Part shown: positions 26,526 to 35,652 of the stretch, one piece after another
Position numbering within the stretch: the first letter of the stretch is position 1
How the letters are laid out: each line of letters begins with the position of its first letter
From: an uncultured Bacilli bacterium
GTDB taxonomy: Bacteria; Bacillota_I; Bacilli_A; RF39; UBA660
Reading direction: 5' to 3'
Length of the DNA: 64,000 nucleotides
NCBI GenBank assembly: GCA_934098745.1
Contig: CAKOPG010000008.1
Span: forward strand, 1 to 64,000
Position numbers and translations under genes: made by a program
Notes under the pieces: model-generated
Databases searched by the model: none
What the model was told of the DNA's origin: nothing
Seen by the model: only the letters and a program-made list of their open reading frames with translations

Positions 26526-27659
26526 TTGAAAATAATTATAACAGTAAATACCTATTATCCTTTAAAAGATGGCGTTCAGTTCGTTACTCAATATCATGCT
26601 GAAAATTTGGCTAAAAGAGGCCATAATGTCGTAGTTTTTACCACAAATCATGGCAATGATGTAGAGGAAATTCATAACAGAGTAAAAATTATAAGATTTA
26701 ATGTTGTTAACAAACACACCATTTATATGGGAGAAAAAGATAAATATTTACAGCGCTTGAAAGCAGAACTAAAAAATGCTGATGCAATTATTAATGTTTG
26801 CACACAACATCCTTTAACTGATTGGTGTTTTTCTATATTTGATAGTATTAAATGTAAAAAAATATTGTATATGCATGGAATGTATGATAAATCATTTAAT
26901 ATCAAAACAATTTCTAACGTTTCTGATTTAGGACATAAAATTTGGAATAATATAAGATGGGGTATATACTATAAAAATTACAAAAAGATTTTTAAAAAAT
27001 ATGATAAAGTTATTCAACTACATAAATTTGATACCGGATATATATTTTTTAAGAAAAAATATAATATTGAAAGTAATATAATTGAAAATGCCGTTGATGA
27101 TAAGTTTTTTACTAGTTGTAAAGAAAGAAAAAAGTATGCTATTTCTGTTGCAAATTATATGCCTAGAAAAAATCAAGAGTTCATCCTAAGAGCATTTTAT
27201 AAAAGCAAAATAGAAAAAGATTATGAATTGATTTTAATAGGAAGTGAAAAAAATGCTTATTATCATAAACTAATTTCTTTAAAAGAAGAATTAGAAAATA
27301 AATTTGGTCATAAAAATGTAAAATTATTGTTTAATATTGATCGTAAAGAAACTATTAATATGATTAAAAAAGCATCAATATATCTATTAGGCAGTAAATG
27401 GGAAGCATTTCCCATATCTATAATTGAAGCAATGGCTGGCGGAATCCCATTCATTTCAACAGATGTTGGAATTGTTAAGTATTTGCCCGGTGGTGTTATT
27501 GTAAATAAAGAAGATGAAATGGCCTATTGGCTTGAAGTACTTGCTACCGATGATAGGTTAAGAGAATATATTGGTGCTACTGGAAATCAGTATGCAATAA
27601 ACCATATGACAATTGAAAAAAAAGTTGATGATTTAGAAAGAATAATAAAAGGTGAGTAA
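26526..27659 (+). CDS. Glycosyltransferase family 4
   Basis: GT-B transferase, 377 aa. N-terminal VNTYYPLKDGVQFVTQYHAENLAKRGH and C-terminal GSKWEAFPISIIEAMAGGIPFISTDVG carry the acceptor and donor motifs of the family. No ATG fits: GAGGTG lies 8 bases before a TTG at 26526, which I take as start. Part of the polysaccharide operon; donor unknown. Confidence 0.85.
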   Translation: MKIIITVNTYYPLKDGVQFVTQYHAENLAKRGHNVVVFTTNHGNDVEEIHNRVKIIRFNVVNKHTIYMGEKDKYLQRLKAELKNADAIINVCTQHPLTDWCFSIFDSIKCKKILYMHGMYDKSFNIKTISNVSDLGHKIWNNIRWGIYYKNYKKIFKKYDKVIQLHKFDTGYIFFKKKYNIESNIIENAVDDKFFTSCKERKKYAISVANYMPRKNQEFILRAFYKSKIEKDYELILIGSEKNAYYHKLISLKEELENKFGHKNVKLLFNIDRKETINMIKKASIYLLGSKWEAFPISIIEAMAGGIPFISTDVGIVKYLPGGVIVNKEDEMAYWLEVLATDDRLREYIGATGNQYAINHMTIEKKVDDLERIIKGE

Positions 27660-27660
27660 T

Positions 27661-28620
27661 ATGAAAAAAATAATATTTATATGTCCATATTTTGGCAAGT
27701 TACCAAGTGAGCATATGGATTTATGGTTACAGTCATGTTCGATGAATCCCACTATTAATTGGCTTATTTTTACTAATGATCAAACGAAATATAATTATCC
27801 TAAGAATGTCAATGTAGTATATATGACATTAGATGAATTTAAGAGCGATATTCAAAAAAAGTTCGATTTTCCAATTTTTTTGGATAACGCCTATAAACTA
27901 TGCGATTATAAGCCAACGTATGGATATATACTTTCGGATTATATAAAAAAATATGATTTTTGGGGATATTGTGATATGTCAGATTGTATATTCGGAGATA
28001 TTAGAAAATTCATCACAGATGATTTACTAAATAAGTATGATAAAATTGGCTTTTTGGGACACCTAACAATATATAAAAATCGCGATGATATTAATAAGAG
28101 ATTTATGATGGAAACAAAAGCAAATATATCATATAAAGATGTTTTAAGTTCAAGTAATAATATGGCCTTTGATGAATCAAATAACTACAGTATTAATACT
28201 ATTTACAACGAAAATAATTTTAGTCGTTATAGAATAGATAATTACTACTATGACATTTCTCCATTATCATACCCGTTCAGAAGAGCCGTTTATGATAATA
28301 ATTACAGTTATAAGTGTCTGAAAAAAATACCTACAGTATTTAAATGGGAAAATGGCAGATTGTTTGAATTGTCTATAGTAAATAATCAGCTTAAAAAATC
28401 TGAGTTATTATACGTCCATTTTCAAAAAAGAAAAATGGCAAAAGATTTTGAAGGCTTAAAGAAAATTTATTATATTATTCCCAATAAATTTACAACAAAA
28501 GTAAATCCTGATAATTTAAGACAAATAAAAAAAGTTTCTAGATTCAAACCTTATCTTCAGTTTTTTAAATTGAAATATAAGTCATTAAAATATAGAATCA
28601 AAAAAATAGTTGGTGATTAA
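27661..28620 (+). CDS. DUF6625-type putative glycosyltransferase
   Basis: 319 aa, soluble. It opens with IIFICPYFGKLPSEHMDLWLQSC and continues with WGYCDMSDCIFGDIRKF, the arrangement of the DUF6625 family found in capsule loci, whose DxD-like block suggests a GT-A transferase. Starts at the ATG at 27661 one base after the previous stop codon (an in-frame GTG lies at 27652). A basic C-terminal tail may bind the membrane. Activity not shown. Confidence 0.7.
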   Translation: MKKIIFICPYFGKLPSEHMDLWLQSCSMNPTINWLIFTNDQTKYNYPKNVNVVYMTLDEFKSDIQKKFDFPIFLDNAYKLCDYKPTYGYILSDYIKKYDFWGYCDMSDCIFGDIRKFITDDLLNKYDKIGFLGHLTIYKNRDDINKRFMMETKANISYKDVLSSSNNMAFDESNNYSINTIYNENNFSRYRIDNYYYDISPLSYPFRRAVYDNNYSYKCLKKIPTVFKWENGRLFELSIVNNQLKKSELLYVHFQKRKMAKDFEGLKKIYYIIPNKFTTKVNPDNLRQIKKVSRFKPYLQFFKLKYKSLKYRIKKIVGD

Positions 28621-28622
28621 TA

Positions 28623-29795
28623 ATGAGTAGTGTGTGTGAAAAAAAGAATTGTACTGGTTGTATGGCATGTTATAATATTTGCCCCCGAAAAGCTATTAGC
28701 ATAAAATCTTATAAAGGATTTTACTATCCTGAAATTAATGAAGAAAAATGTATTAATTGTGGTTTGTGTAGAAAGACATGTCCAGCATTAAATCCGATTA
28801 AAAAAAACAAACCAATGGATAACAAGTGTTATGCTCTCTTGAATAAAGAAAAAAAAATAAGAGATAACAGTTCTTCTGGAGGAGTTTTTTATGAACTAGC
28901 CAAGTATATTATTAATACTGGTGGAGTTGTGTATGGCGCCAGTTGGGATGAATCACTAGTTGTTAATCACATCAGAATTGATAAACCAGTCAAAATATCT
29001 TTACTTCAAGGAAGTAAATATGTGCAAAGTAATATTAAGGATATATTCAAATCTGTTAAACAAGATTTAGATAATAAAAAACAAGTTTTATTTTCTGGTG
29101 TTCCTTGTCAAATCTCTGGTTTAAAATTATTTTTAAAGAAGAAATACGAAAATTTATATACTGTTGAAGTATTATGTCATGGTAGTGCGAGTCCTATAGT
29201 GTTTGAAGAACACAAAAAATATTTAGAAAAAAAATATAATGATAAATTAAAAGCAATAAACTTTAGATTTAAGACTGAAAAAAAATGTCAGAATATTGAA
29301 TATAATTTTCAAAACAGCAAAATACTTCTTGAGGATCCCCTAAAAGATTATTATTACTTAGGATTTCAGGATGGAACTTTGGACAGAGACTGTTGCTATA
29401 ATTGCAAATATGTTGGCATAGAAAGATGCTCAGATATTACTTTGGCGGACTTTTGGGGATTAAAAGATGATTCTTTTGCTTGTAAAGATAAATTGAGCTA
29501 TCCTTCTTTGATATTTATTAATACCACTAAAGGACTAGATTTGTTTAATTCAATTAAAGATAAATTTGAAATAAAAGAAAGACCAATTCAAGAAGCAATT
29601 GATGGGAACTTGTCATTAAGAAGAGCCGTCCCCAATAATAAAGTTAAAGAAAAATTTTTAGTTGAATATGATAAAAAAGGTTATGAAATAGCGGCTCAAA
29701 AATATTTAATTATTAAAAAAGATTATAAATATTATATAAAAAAAATACTAGGAAGAAAAATTTCCCAAGTTCTAATGAAGGTGATGAAGCGATGA
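28623..29795 (+). CDS. Ferredoxin plus F420-hydrogenase beta-subunit-like (FrhB) protein
   Basis: 390 aa. Two 4Fe-4S clusters at the N-terminus (CTGCMACYNICP and CINCGLCRKTCP), then the FrhB/FdhB flavin domain with SSGGVF, VLFSGVPCQISGLK and LADFWGLK. Proteins of this kind accompany polysaccharide pyruvyl transferases, as here, where the next gene overlaps by 4 bases (ATGA). A redox step on a sugar is likely, but the substrate is unknown. Confidence 0.85.
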   Translation: MSSVCEKKNCTGCMACYNICPRKAISIKSYKGFYYPEINEEKCINCGLCRKTCPALNPIKKNKPMDNKCYALLNKEKKIRDNSSSGGVFYELAKYIINTGGVVYGASWDESLVVNHIRIDKPVKISLLQGSKYVQSNIKDIFKSVKQDLDNKKQVLFSGVPCQISGLKLFLKKKYENLYTVEVLCHGSASPIVFEEHKKYLEKKYNDKLKAINFRFKTEKKCQNIEYNFQNSKILLEDPLKDYYYLGFQDGTLDRDCCYNCKYVGIERCSDITLADFWGLKDDSFACKDKLSYPSLIFINTTKGLDLFNSIKDKFEIKERPIQEAIDGNLSLRRAVPNNKVKEKFLVEYDKKGYEIAAQKYLIIKKDYKYYIKKILGRKISQVLMKVMKR

Positions 29796-30958
29796 AAAAA
29801 ATAGGAGTTATTACTTTTCATGATCCCATAAGTTACGGTGCTAACTTGCAATGTTTGGGATTACAACTTTATTTAAGAAGTCTAGGTTATGACGTCAGAG
29901 TAATTGATTATTCTATGAATTCATATTTAGAATACAAAAACAAAAATAAAATTAAAAGGAATTTAATAAGAATATATCATCTTGTTAAAAATCCTTTCAA
30001 TTTTATAAAATATAGACTTAATGCCCAAAAAATATCTAGAGAAAAAGAAAAATATAAGAAAAATCTAAATATAAGGAATCTAAATTTTAAACAATTTCAA
30101 AAAGATAATTATATTTATTCTGAAAAAAAATATAACACTATATCTCAACTAAAGAATGATCCGCCAAAATATGATGTATATATATGCGGAAGTGATCAAA
30201 TATGGAACCCCAATTTTTGTGAAATGGACGATAACTATTTTTTAAGTTTTGCACCTCAGGGAAAAAGAATTTCCTATGCCCCAAGTTTTGGTGTAAGTAG
30301 TATACCATTTTATGCCAAAGAAAAGTATAAAAAGAATTTATTAGGTATTGACTATTTATCAATAAGAGAACAAACAGGAGCTAAGATAATAAATAAATTA
30401 ATTAAAAAAGAGGCCCAAATTGTTATAGACCCAACATTTTTAGTAAATAAAGATGAATGGTTTAAACTTGCTGATAAATCTAATATTAAAACTCCCAAAA
30501 AATATATATTAACATATTTTATAGGTATTGATGAGTATATTGAAAATTATATTGCAATGATAAAAGAACAATTCAATGACATCGAAATTATTGATTTGAT
30601 CTTTGACAAAACTTCATATGGACCATATGATTTTCTAAAGTTAATTAAAAATGCCGCATTCGTTTTTACAAATTCGTTTCATGGAGTTGCATTTTGTATT
30701 AACATGAATATACCATTTGCCGTTGGCAAAACACTTAAAGATAAATCAAAAAACAGTGCATTTTCCAGAATTGATGATTTATTAAATGATTTAGAACTAC
30801 AATCAAGAATTTGCGATGAAAATACTCAAATTAATAAAGAATTTTTAAAATTGGACTATAAACCAATCAATAAGAGACTTGAAAAAATTGTAGCTGACTC
30901 TAAAAAATTCTTAGAAGATTCCATTAAGAACATAGAAAAGAATAATAAAGAGTTATAA
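29792..30958 (+). CDS. Polysaccharide pyruvyl transferase (CsaB/WcaK family)
   Basis: 388 aa. Transfers pyruvate from phosphoenolpyruvate as a ketal onto a sugar of the repeat unit. GANLQCLGLQ at the start, ICGSDQIWNPNF near 132, IRE, VIDPTFL, and the C-terminal NSFHGVAFCI match PF04230. Coupled to the FrhB-like gene. A pyruvylated polymer would be acidic. Confidence 0.87.
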   Translation: MKKIGVITFHDPISYGANLQCLGLQLYLRSLGYDVRVIDYSMNSYLEYKNKNKIKRNLIRIYHLVKNPFNFIKYRLNAQKISREKEKYKKNLNIRNLNFKQFQKDNYIYSEKKYNTISQLKNDPPKYDVYICGSDQIWNPNFCEMDDNYFLSFAPQGKRISYAPSFGVSSIPFYAKEKYKKNLLGIDYLSIREQTGAKIINKLIKKEAQIVIDPTFLVNKDEWFKLADKSNIKTPKKYILTYFIGIDEYIENYIAMIKEQFNDIEIIDLIFDKTSYGPYDFLKLIKNAAFVFTNSFHGVAFCINMNIPFAVGKTLKDKSKNSAFSRIDDLLNDLELQSRICDENTQINKEFLKLDYKPINKRLEKIVADSKKFLEDSIKNIEKNNKEL

Positions 30959-31000
30959 TTATATTAGTCACAACAGAAATTATGAGAAGGAGGACTATAA

Positions 31001-32431
31001 ATGAGCCAAGAACATAAAGAATCAAGAGAACTAGTTAATAATACTTTAATTTTCGGCTTTGGTACTGTCGTATCTAAAGTAATAATGTTTATTCTTCTAC
31101 CAATATATACTATTTATTTATCAAAATCAGAACTTGGTGAAGGAGAACTGGTTGTAAATTTTATGAATTTAATATATCCGATTGCAACAATAAATATTAT
31201 TAGTGCATTATTAAGATACAGTATGGATGAATTAGTTTCTCCCAAAAAAGTTTTACAAAATACAATTATTGTTACAATTTTAGGCATTATAATAGCCTCA
31301 ATATTAATTTTTATCATCAATATTAATAGTTCTATTTCCAATTGGAAAATATATTTATGCTCTTTATTGTTATGTTATTCAATTACTCAAATTTTCTCAG
31401 TTTTTTCTAAGGCTTTAAATAAAATAAAAGAATTTGCTATTGGTAATATTTTATATACAATGATGCTCTTGGTCTTAACATTTGTTTTTCTTGTAATTTT
31501 TAACTTGAAGACCTCTGGCTATTTATTAGCAATAATAATATCTAATATAATAACTTTTATTTATTTTTTCTTCAAACTTGATTTAAAAAAGTATATTACG
31601 TTTGAGAAAATAGATAAGAAATTATTAATTGAAATGGTGTGTTTTTCCATACCATTAATCATTAATTCTATATCATGGTGGCTTACTACCTTTTGCGATA
31701 GGTTTGTTATTGAACAATATTTAGGAACCGCTGCCGTTGGTCTATATTCAGTTTCTTCAAAAATTCCAACTATTGTTTCAACCATAGCAGCTATTTTTAT
31801 GCAAGCATGGGTATTATCAGCTATTAAGGCTTACCAAAATAATAAAAATTATTTTTTTGACGATATATTTAAAAAGTTCAGTGTTTTGTTTTTAACTTGG
31901 GCAGCAATTATAATAGCCATTTCAAAAATATTGATGTCTATTCTCATAGGTTCAAGCTTTAGTAGTAGTTTTGAATTTGTACCATATTTAATATGCGCAT
32001 CTATTTTTATGGGATTTGGAAACTTTTTTGCAGCATTATATACATCTGCCAAAAAAAATACATCAATTATGCTTACAACTATAATTGGTGCTCTAATTAA
32101 TATCATTTTAAACTTTATGCTTATTCCTAAAATAGGCATTCAAGGTGCCGTATATGCTACAATGATATCCCAAATTATTGTCATGGCATATAGAATGATT
32201 GACTCTAGAAGATTTATCAAATTTAAACTCAATCTTCTAAGATTACTATTAGTTTTTTCATTGATAGTCTTAGAGTCCTACGTTGTAATAAATCCTAATT
32301 ATTATTACTTTGGATTTGTTATAATGATTATAGTTATAACTATTTACCATAAAGATTTAATAAATTTAGCAAAATTTGGAAAAGAATATATTAAAGGAGT
32401 ATTAAGAAATGTTAAAAAAAGTAAGAATTAG
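31001..32431 (+). CDS. wzx: Polysaccharide flippase (Wzx family)
   Basis: 476 aa with about 12-14 membrane helices, MATE/MOP superfamily. N-terminal LVNNTLIFGFGTVVSKVIMF, central STIAAIFMQAWVLSAI and the conserved GAxxATxISQ near the end are typical. Moves undecaprenyl-linked repeat units across the membrane. AGGAGG gives a strong start. Overlaps the polymerase gene by 23 bases. Confidence 0.87.
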   Translation: MSQEHKESRELVNNTLIFGFGTVVSKVIMFILLPIYTIYLSKSELGEGELVVNFMNLIYPIATINIISALLRYSMDELVSPKKVLQNTIIVTILGIIIASILIFIININSSISNWKIYLCSLLLCYSITQIFSVFSKALNKIKEFAIGNILYTMMLLVLTFVFLVIFNLKTSGYLLAIIISNIITFIYFFFKLDLKKYITFEKIDKKLLIEMVCFSIPLIINSISWWLTTFCDRFVIEQYLGTAAVGLYSVSSKIPTIVSTIAAIFMQAWVLSAIKAYQNNKNYFFDDIFKKFSVLFLTWAAIIIAISKILMSILIGSSFSSSFEFVPYLICASIFMGFGNFFAALYTSAKKNTSIMLTTIIGALINIILNFMLIPKIGIQGAVYATMISQIIVMAYRMIDSRRFIKFKLNLLRLLLVFSLIVLESYVVINPNYYYFGFVIMIIVITIYHKDLINLAKFGKEYIKGVLRNVKKSKN

Positions 32432-33794
32432 TAAGTCAAATGTTTTTTCTGCTATGATATGGTTGTTATTAATATCTATTGTAGCTATTTTCAATGAAAA
32501 ATTACCAATTAGATCTAGCTTTATAGTAATTTCTTTTTTTGCATTTAATTTGCTTATTAGTTTTTTTCCTAAACAAATAAGATGTTCTCTTCCTATGATT
32601 ATTTACAGAGCAACTGGTTTAATAAGATATATAGTTATTCCTATTATAATGGTCCAACAAAATATCTCTCTATCATATACCCCAGAAATAAAGTTATTAA
32701 TGACGTTAGAATTATTAGGAATATTAACTGGAACACTATTTTTTCATAGAAAGAAAAACATCAATCATATTATTGAATCCAATACTTTAAAAAACAGCAT
32801 TGATACCAAATTAAAACTTGGGCTTCCTGCTTTAGCCATAATGCTTATCGGCGCTATATTAATTATTTATAACAGAAGTTATATAGAGAGATATTTGATG
32901 ATTGGGGCTTCCAAAAGTGCAACCGTTGATACCTACGGAGGAATTGCTGTTTTACTTGCTTGTTTCTTCTTGCTATCTTATATTGGATGTTTAAAATTTA
33001 TAAAAAATAAAATTAAAATTTCTGACACATTTAAAGTGACTTTGTCTGTATTAATTAGTGTTATTTACATTATTGGTTCTTCAATTACTGAAAATAATGT
33101 ATCTAGATGGAGTATGCTGATTTCTGGAATTATTGCTTATATGTATATGACAAGATTGTACCCTAAACATACAAAAAAATTAATGGTTCTTTTGGTAGTG
33201 GTTGTTTTGTTCTCAGTAACATTTGCTTCAACTATGAAATTCACTTGGAATGATAATTATAGTACATTAAGTGGAACAATTGAAGAACAGCTTAGATTTA
33301 AAACCTTAAATGCATATTTTTCTGGCCCTCAGAACATGCAAGTTGCTTTAGATTTAAAAAATGAATTAGATGATTCCAATATATCTAAATTGGATATATT
33401 TATATCTGATACTTTTGGTAATTTTCCAGTATTAAATAGATTTTTAAGCAACACTGCACATCAATCTTCAATACTATTTAATTATAAGTACTATAATTCA
33501 TCTATCGCTACTGATCAAATAATACCATATTCTTGCCAGTTATATAATGTTTTCTGGATATTCTTTGTAATATTAGAAATTATTCAAGTTTATCTATCTT
33601 ATTATTATTATTTTCTTTGCAAAGAGAACAATAACTTTTTAAATATCTTTTGTTGTATATATATGTCATTCTTTTTATCTTTAGTCAATTGTGTTAATTA
33701 TTCTATTGTAATGCAATCATTATGGATACACGTTCTACCAATTTATATAATTTATAAAATTAATAACAAAACTATTATTAAACAGTCTTCTTAA
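32409..33794 (+). CDS. Wzy-like O-antigen/polysaccharide polymerase
   Basis: 461 aa, about 11-12 membrane helices with one large loop (about 270-345), the shape of Wzy polymerases. Sequence identity in this class is low, so the call rests on topology and on its place beside the flippase. GGAG lies before the ATG inside the flippase gene. Confidence 0.7.
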   Translation: MLKKVRISKSNVFSAMIWLLLISIVAIFNEKLPIRSSFIVISFFAFNLLISFFPKQIRCSLPMIIYRATGLIRYIVIPIIMVQQNISLSYTPEIKLLMTLELLGILTGTLFFHRKKNINHIIESNTLKNSIDTKLKLGLPALAIMLIGAILIIYNRSYIERYLMIGASKSATVDTYGGIAVLLACFFLLSYIGCLKFIKNKIKISDTFKVTLSVLISVIYIIGSSITENNVSRWSMLISGIIAYMYMTRLYPKHTKKLMVLLVVVVLFSVTFASTMKFTWNDNYSTLSGTIEEQLRFKTLNAYFSGPQNMQVALDLKNELDDSNISKLDIFISDTFGNFPVLNRFLSNTAHQSSILFNYKYYNSSIATDQIIPYSCQLYNVFWIFFVILEIIQVYLSYYYYFLCKENNNFLNIFCCIYMSFFLSLVNCVNYSIVMQSLWIHVLPIYIIYKINNKTIIKQSS

Positions 33795-33899
33795 AGAGAT
33801 ACAACCTGAAAGAGAAAAATAATTTATTATAAGTTTTCATGACTATGTATGTCTTGAAGACTAGCCTCGAGATGAGGCAGGAAAGGAATAAAACTTAAA
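33795..33899 (+). other. Intergenic hairpin before a glycosyltransferase gene
   Basis: Contains the palindrome GTCTTGAAGAC and, 5 bases on, the stem GCCTC-GAGAT-GAGGC, then AGGAAAGG and the start codon at 33900. This GC-rich stem is out of keeping with the AT-rich locus. No T-run follows, so it is not a normal terminator; it might shape the ribosome-binding site of the next gene. Confidence 0.4.
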
Positions 33900-34703
33900 A
33901 TGAAAAAACCTTTAGTATCAGTTATAATGGCTGAATATAATACTGATGTTGAATTATTGAAAGATAGTATAAATTCTATTATTAATCAAACATATAGCAA
34001 TTTAGAATTAATTTTAATTGATGATTGTGGAAAAAATTCGAGTTTGTTAGATAAGATAGTTGCTGATGTTAACGATAAAAGAGTCAAACTATATAAAAAC
34101 AAAGTAAATAAAGGACTAACATATTCCCTTAATAGGGCCATTGACCTTTCTCGTGGAGAATATATAGCTAGAATGGATACTGATGATTTTTCATATCCAA
34201 ACAGAATTGAAGAAGAAATGGCGTTCTTTATAGAACATCCAGAATATGACTTAATAGGCTCAAGATGTGATTTTTATGATGGCAAAGAAATTTGGGGTGA
34301 AAGCAAAGATCATGGAGAGGTTACTAGAGAAAAATTATTAAATGGCTGTCCACTAGTTCATCCTAGTGTTATCTATAGAAAAAGTTCAATAAAAGAAATT
34401 GGATGCTATAAAGATTATAAAAGAAGTGAAGATTATGCCACTTGGATAACTTTATTTGTTAATAAGCATCGAATGTTTGTAATTGATAAAAAATTAATTA
34501 GATATCATTTATCAATAGAAGATTACCAAAAAAGAACTCTAAAAACCAGAAAACAATTTTTCAATGTTTTAAAAAATGAATACTTGCAATTAAATCCTAA
34601 AAAGATTGATATTATTAAAATTAAATTGAAAACAGTGATAGCAGGTACAATTCCTTGGAAATTAATGTTTGCTTATCATAAAAAAGTATTTAAAATTAAA
34701 TAA
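33900..34703 (+). CDS. Glycosyltransferase family 2
   Basis: GT-A transferase, 267 aa. It opens VSVIMAEYNTDVELLKDSI and has DD in ILIDDCGK, the metal-binding MDTDD near 102 and the acceptor-side HPSVIYRKSS. No membrane helix. Donor unknown. AGGAAAGG precedes the ATG. Confidence 0.88.
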   Translation: MKKPLVSVIMAEYNTDVELLKDSINSIINQTYSNLELILIDDCGKNSSLLDKIVADVNDKRVKLYKNKVNKGLTYSLNRAIDLSRGEYIARMDTDDFSYPNRIEEEMAFFIEHPEYDLIGSRCDFYDGKEIWGESKDHGEVTREKLLNGCPLVHPSVIYRKSSIKEIGCYKDYKRSEDYATWITLFVNKHRMFVIDKKLIRYHLSIEDYQKRTLKTRKQFFNVLKNEYLQLNPKKIDIIKIKLKTVIAGTIPWKLMFAYHKKVFKIK

Positions 34704-34902
34704 TATCTTTTTATTAATAATTACTTTATATAATAATAAATTAGTGGCATCAACAATATTAATTTTACTTTTTTCTACAAGCATATACTATATAAACAAT
34801 ACATTTTTAAATATAATCAATCTAATTATAATAATTTGCTATTCTGTCTTTCTAAATAAAAATACAGTAGTAAAATTATATCATAGTATATTTAATAAAT
34901 AA
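34669..34902 (+). CDS. Possible small membrane protein, doubtful
   Basis: A 77-codon frame with two hydrophobic segments, opening on a TTG inside the end of the glycosyltransferase gene. No ribosome-binding site is visible. It may be real, a relic, or chance in AT-rich DNA. Without it, 34704-34934 holds no gene. Confidence 0.25.
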   Translation: MLIIKKYLKLNNIFLLIITLYNNKLVASTILILLFSTSIYYINNTFLNIINLIIIICYSVFLNKNTVVKLYHSIFNK

Positions 34903-34934
34903 TATAAAAACATACAGGAGAATTATATTGAAAT

Positions 34935-35345
34935 ATGAAAAATAAACCATCAACAATCCTCATGCTCCTCTGGATGCTTCTAATCTTTACTATGTCATCC
35001 TTTGATGCTACTGAGTCAGCTAACCAATCTAATTTTATTGTAAACATAATTACAAATATTTTTAAAATAGAAAACATTGAAGTACTAAGCTTTATAATTA
35101 GAAAACTAGCACATTTTACTGAGTATCTAATCTTAGGAGTACTAGTAATAAATATGTTTACCAAAAATAACCTTTCTAAAACATATTTATTATCTATAAT
35201 ATTATGTGTTATATATGCTACTAGTGATGAAATACATCAATTATTCATACCAGGAAGAGTTTGTCAAATAAAAGATATCTTAATTGATAGTGTAGGTTCT
35301 ATTACTGGTATCTATCTATATAAATTATTAATAAAAAGAAAATAA
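34935..35345 (+). CDS. VanZ-family membrane protein
   Basis: 136 aa with four membrane helices. FxxxKLAHFTEY (RKLAHFTEYLILG), the central SDEIHQLFIPGR and DSVGSITG are the family hallmarks. VanZ proteins alter cell-envelope properties and often close polysaccharide loci; mechanism unknown. Last gene of this polysaccharide unit. Confidence 0.85.
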   Translation: MKNKPSTILMLLWMLLIFTMSSFDATESANQSNFIVNIITNIFKIENIEVLSFIIRKLAHFTEYLILGVLVINMFTKNNLSKTYLLSIILCVIYATSDEIHQLFIPGRVCQIKDILIDSVGSITGIYLYKLLIKRK

Positions 35346-35346
35346 T

Positions 35347-35526
35347 AGTTCTTTGTCAAATAGTGGGTATAACCCAAAATAGTGCTAAAGAAATTTGAAT
35401 AAGTAAGTGCTAATTTGCCCTTACTTTTTTTACAAATAGAAATTAGTGAACATTTTATTTATACCCACTAAATATTATAAAATCATTATTTTTAAAATTC
35501 TAATATAATGCCGGTTATAAAGAACT
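35347..35526. repeat. Nested inverted-repeat element, possible MITE
   Basis: AGTTCTTT (35347-35354) has its complement AAAGAACT at 35519-35526, and inside it AGTGGGTATAA (35362-35372) is matched by TTATACCCACT at 35459-35469. No reading frame is inside. The ends recall short terminal repeats of ISL3-like elements, so this may be a non-autonomous relic. It fills most of the gap 35346-35652. Confidence 0.4.
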
Positions 35527-35652
35527 GCATAGCAGAAAAACAATCAATAACAAAACTAATAAACAAATATCAACAATAAGCCTTCTTCTGTTATAAAACA
35601 ATTATTCAAACATATAAATCTTCCATATACTATCCTAGAGGTAAGTGATATT

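Noticed and set aside
34669..34902. A firm gene call for the 77-codon frame after the family 2 glycosyltransferase
   Set aside because: TTG start inside another gene and no ribosome-binding site; listed only as doubtful.
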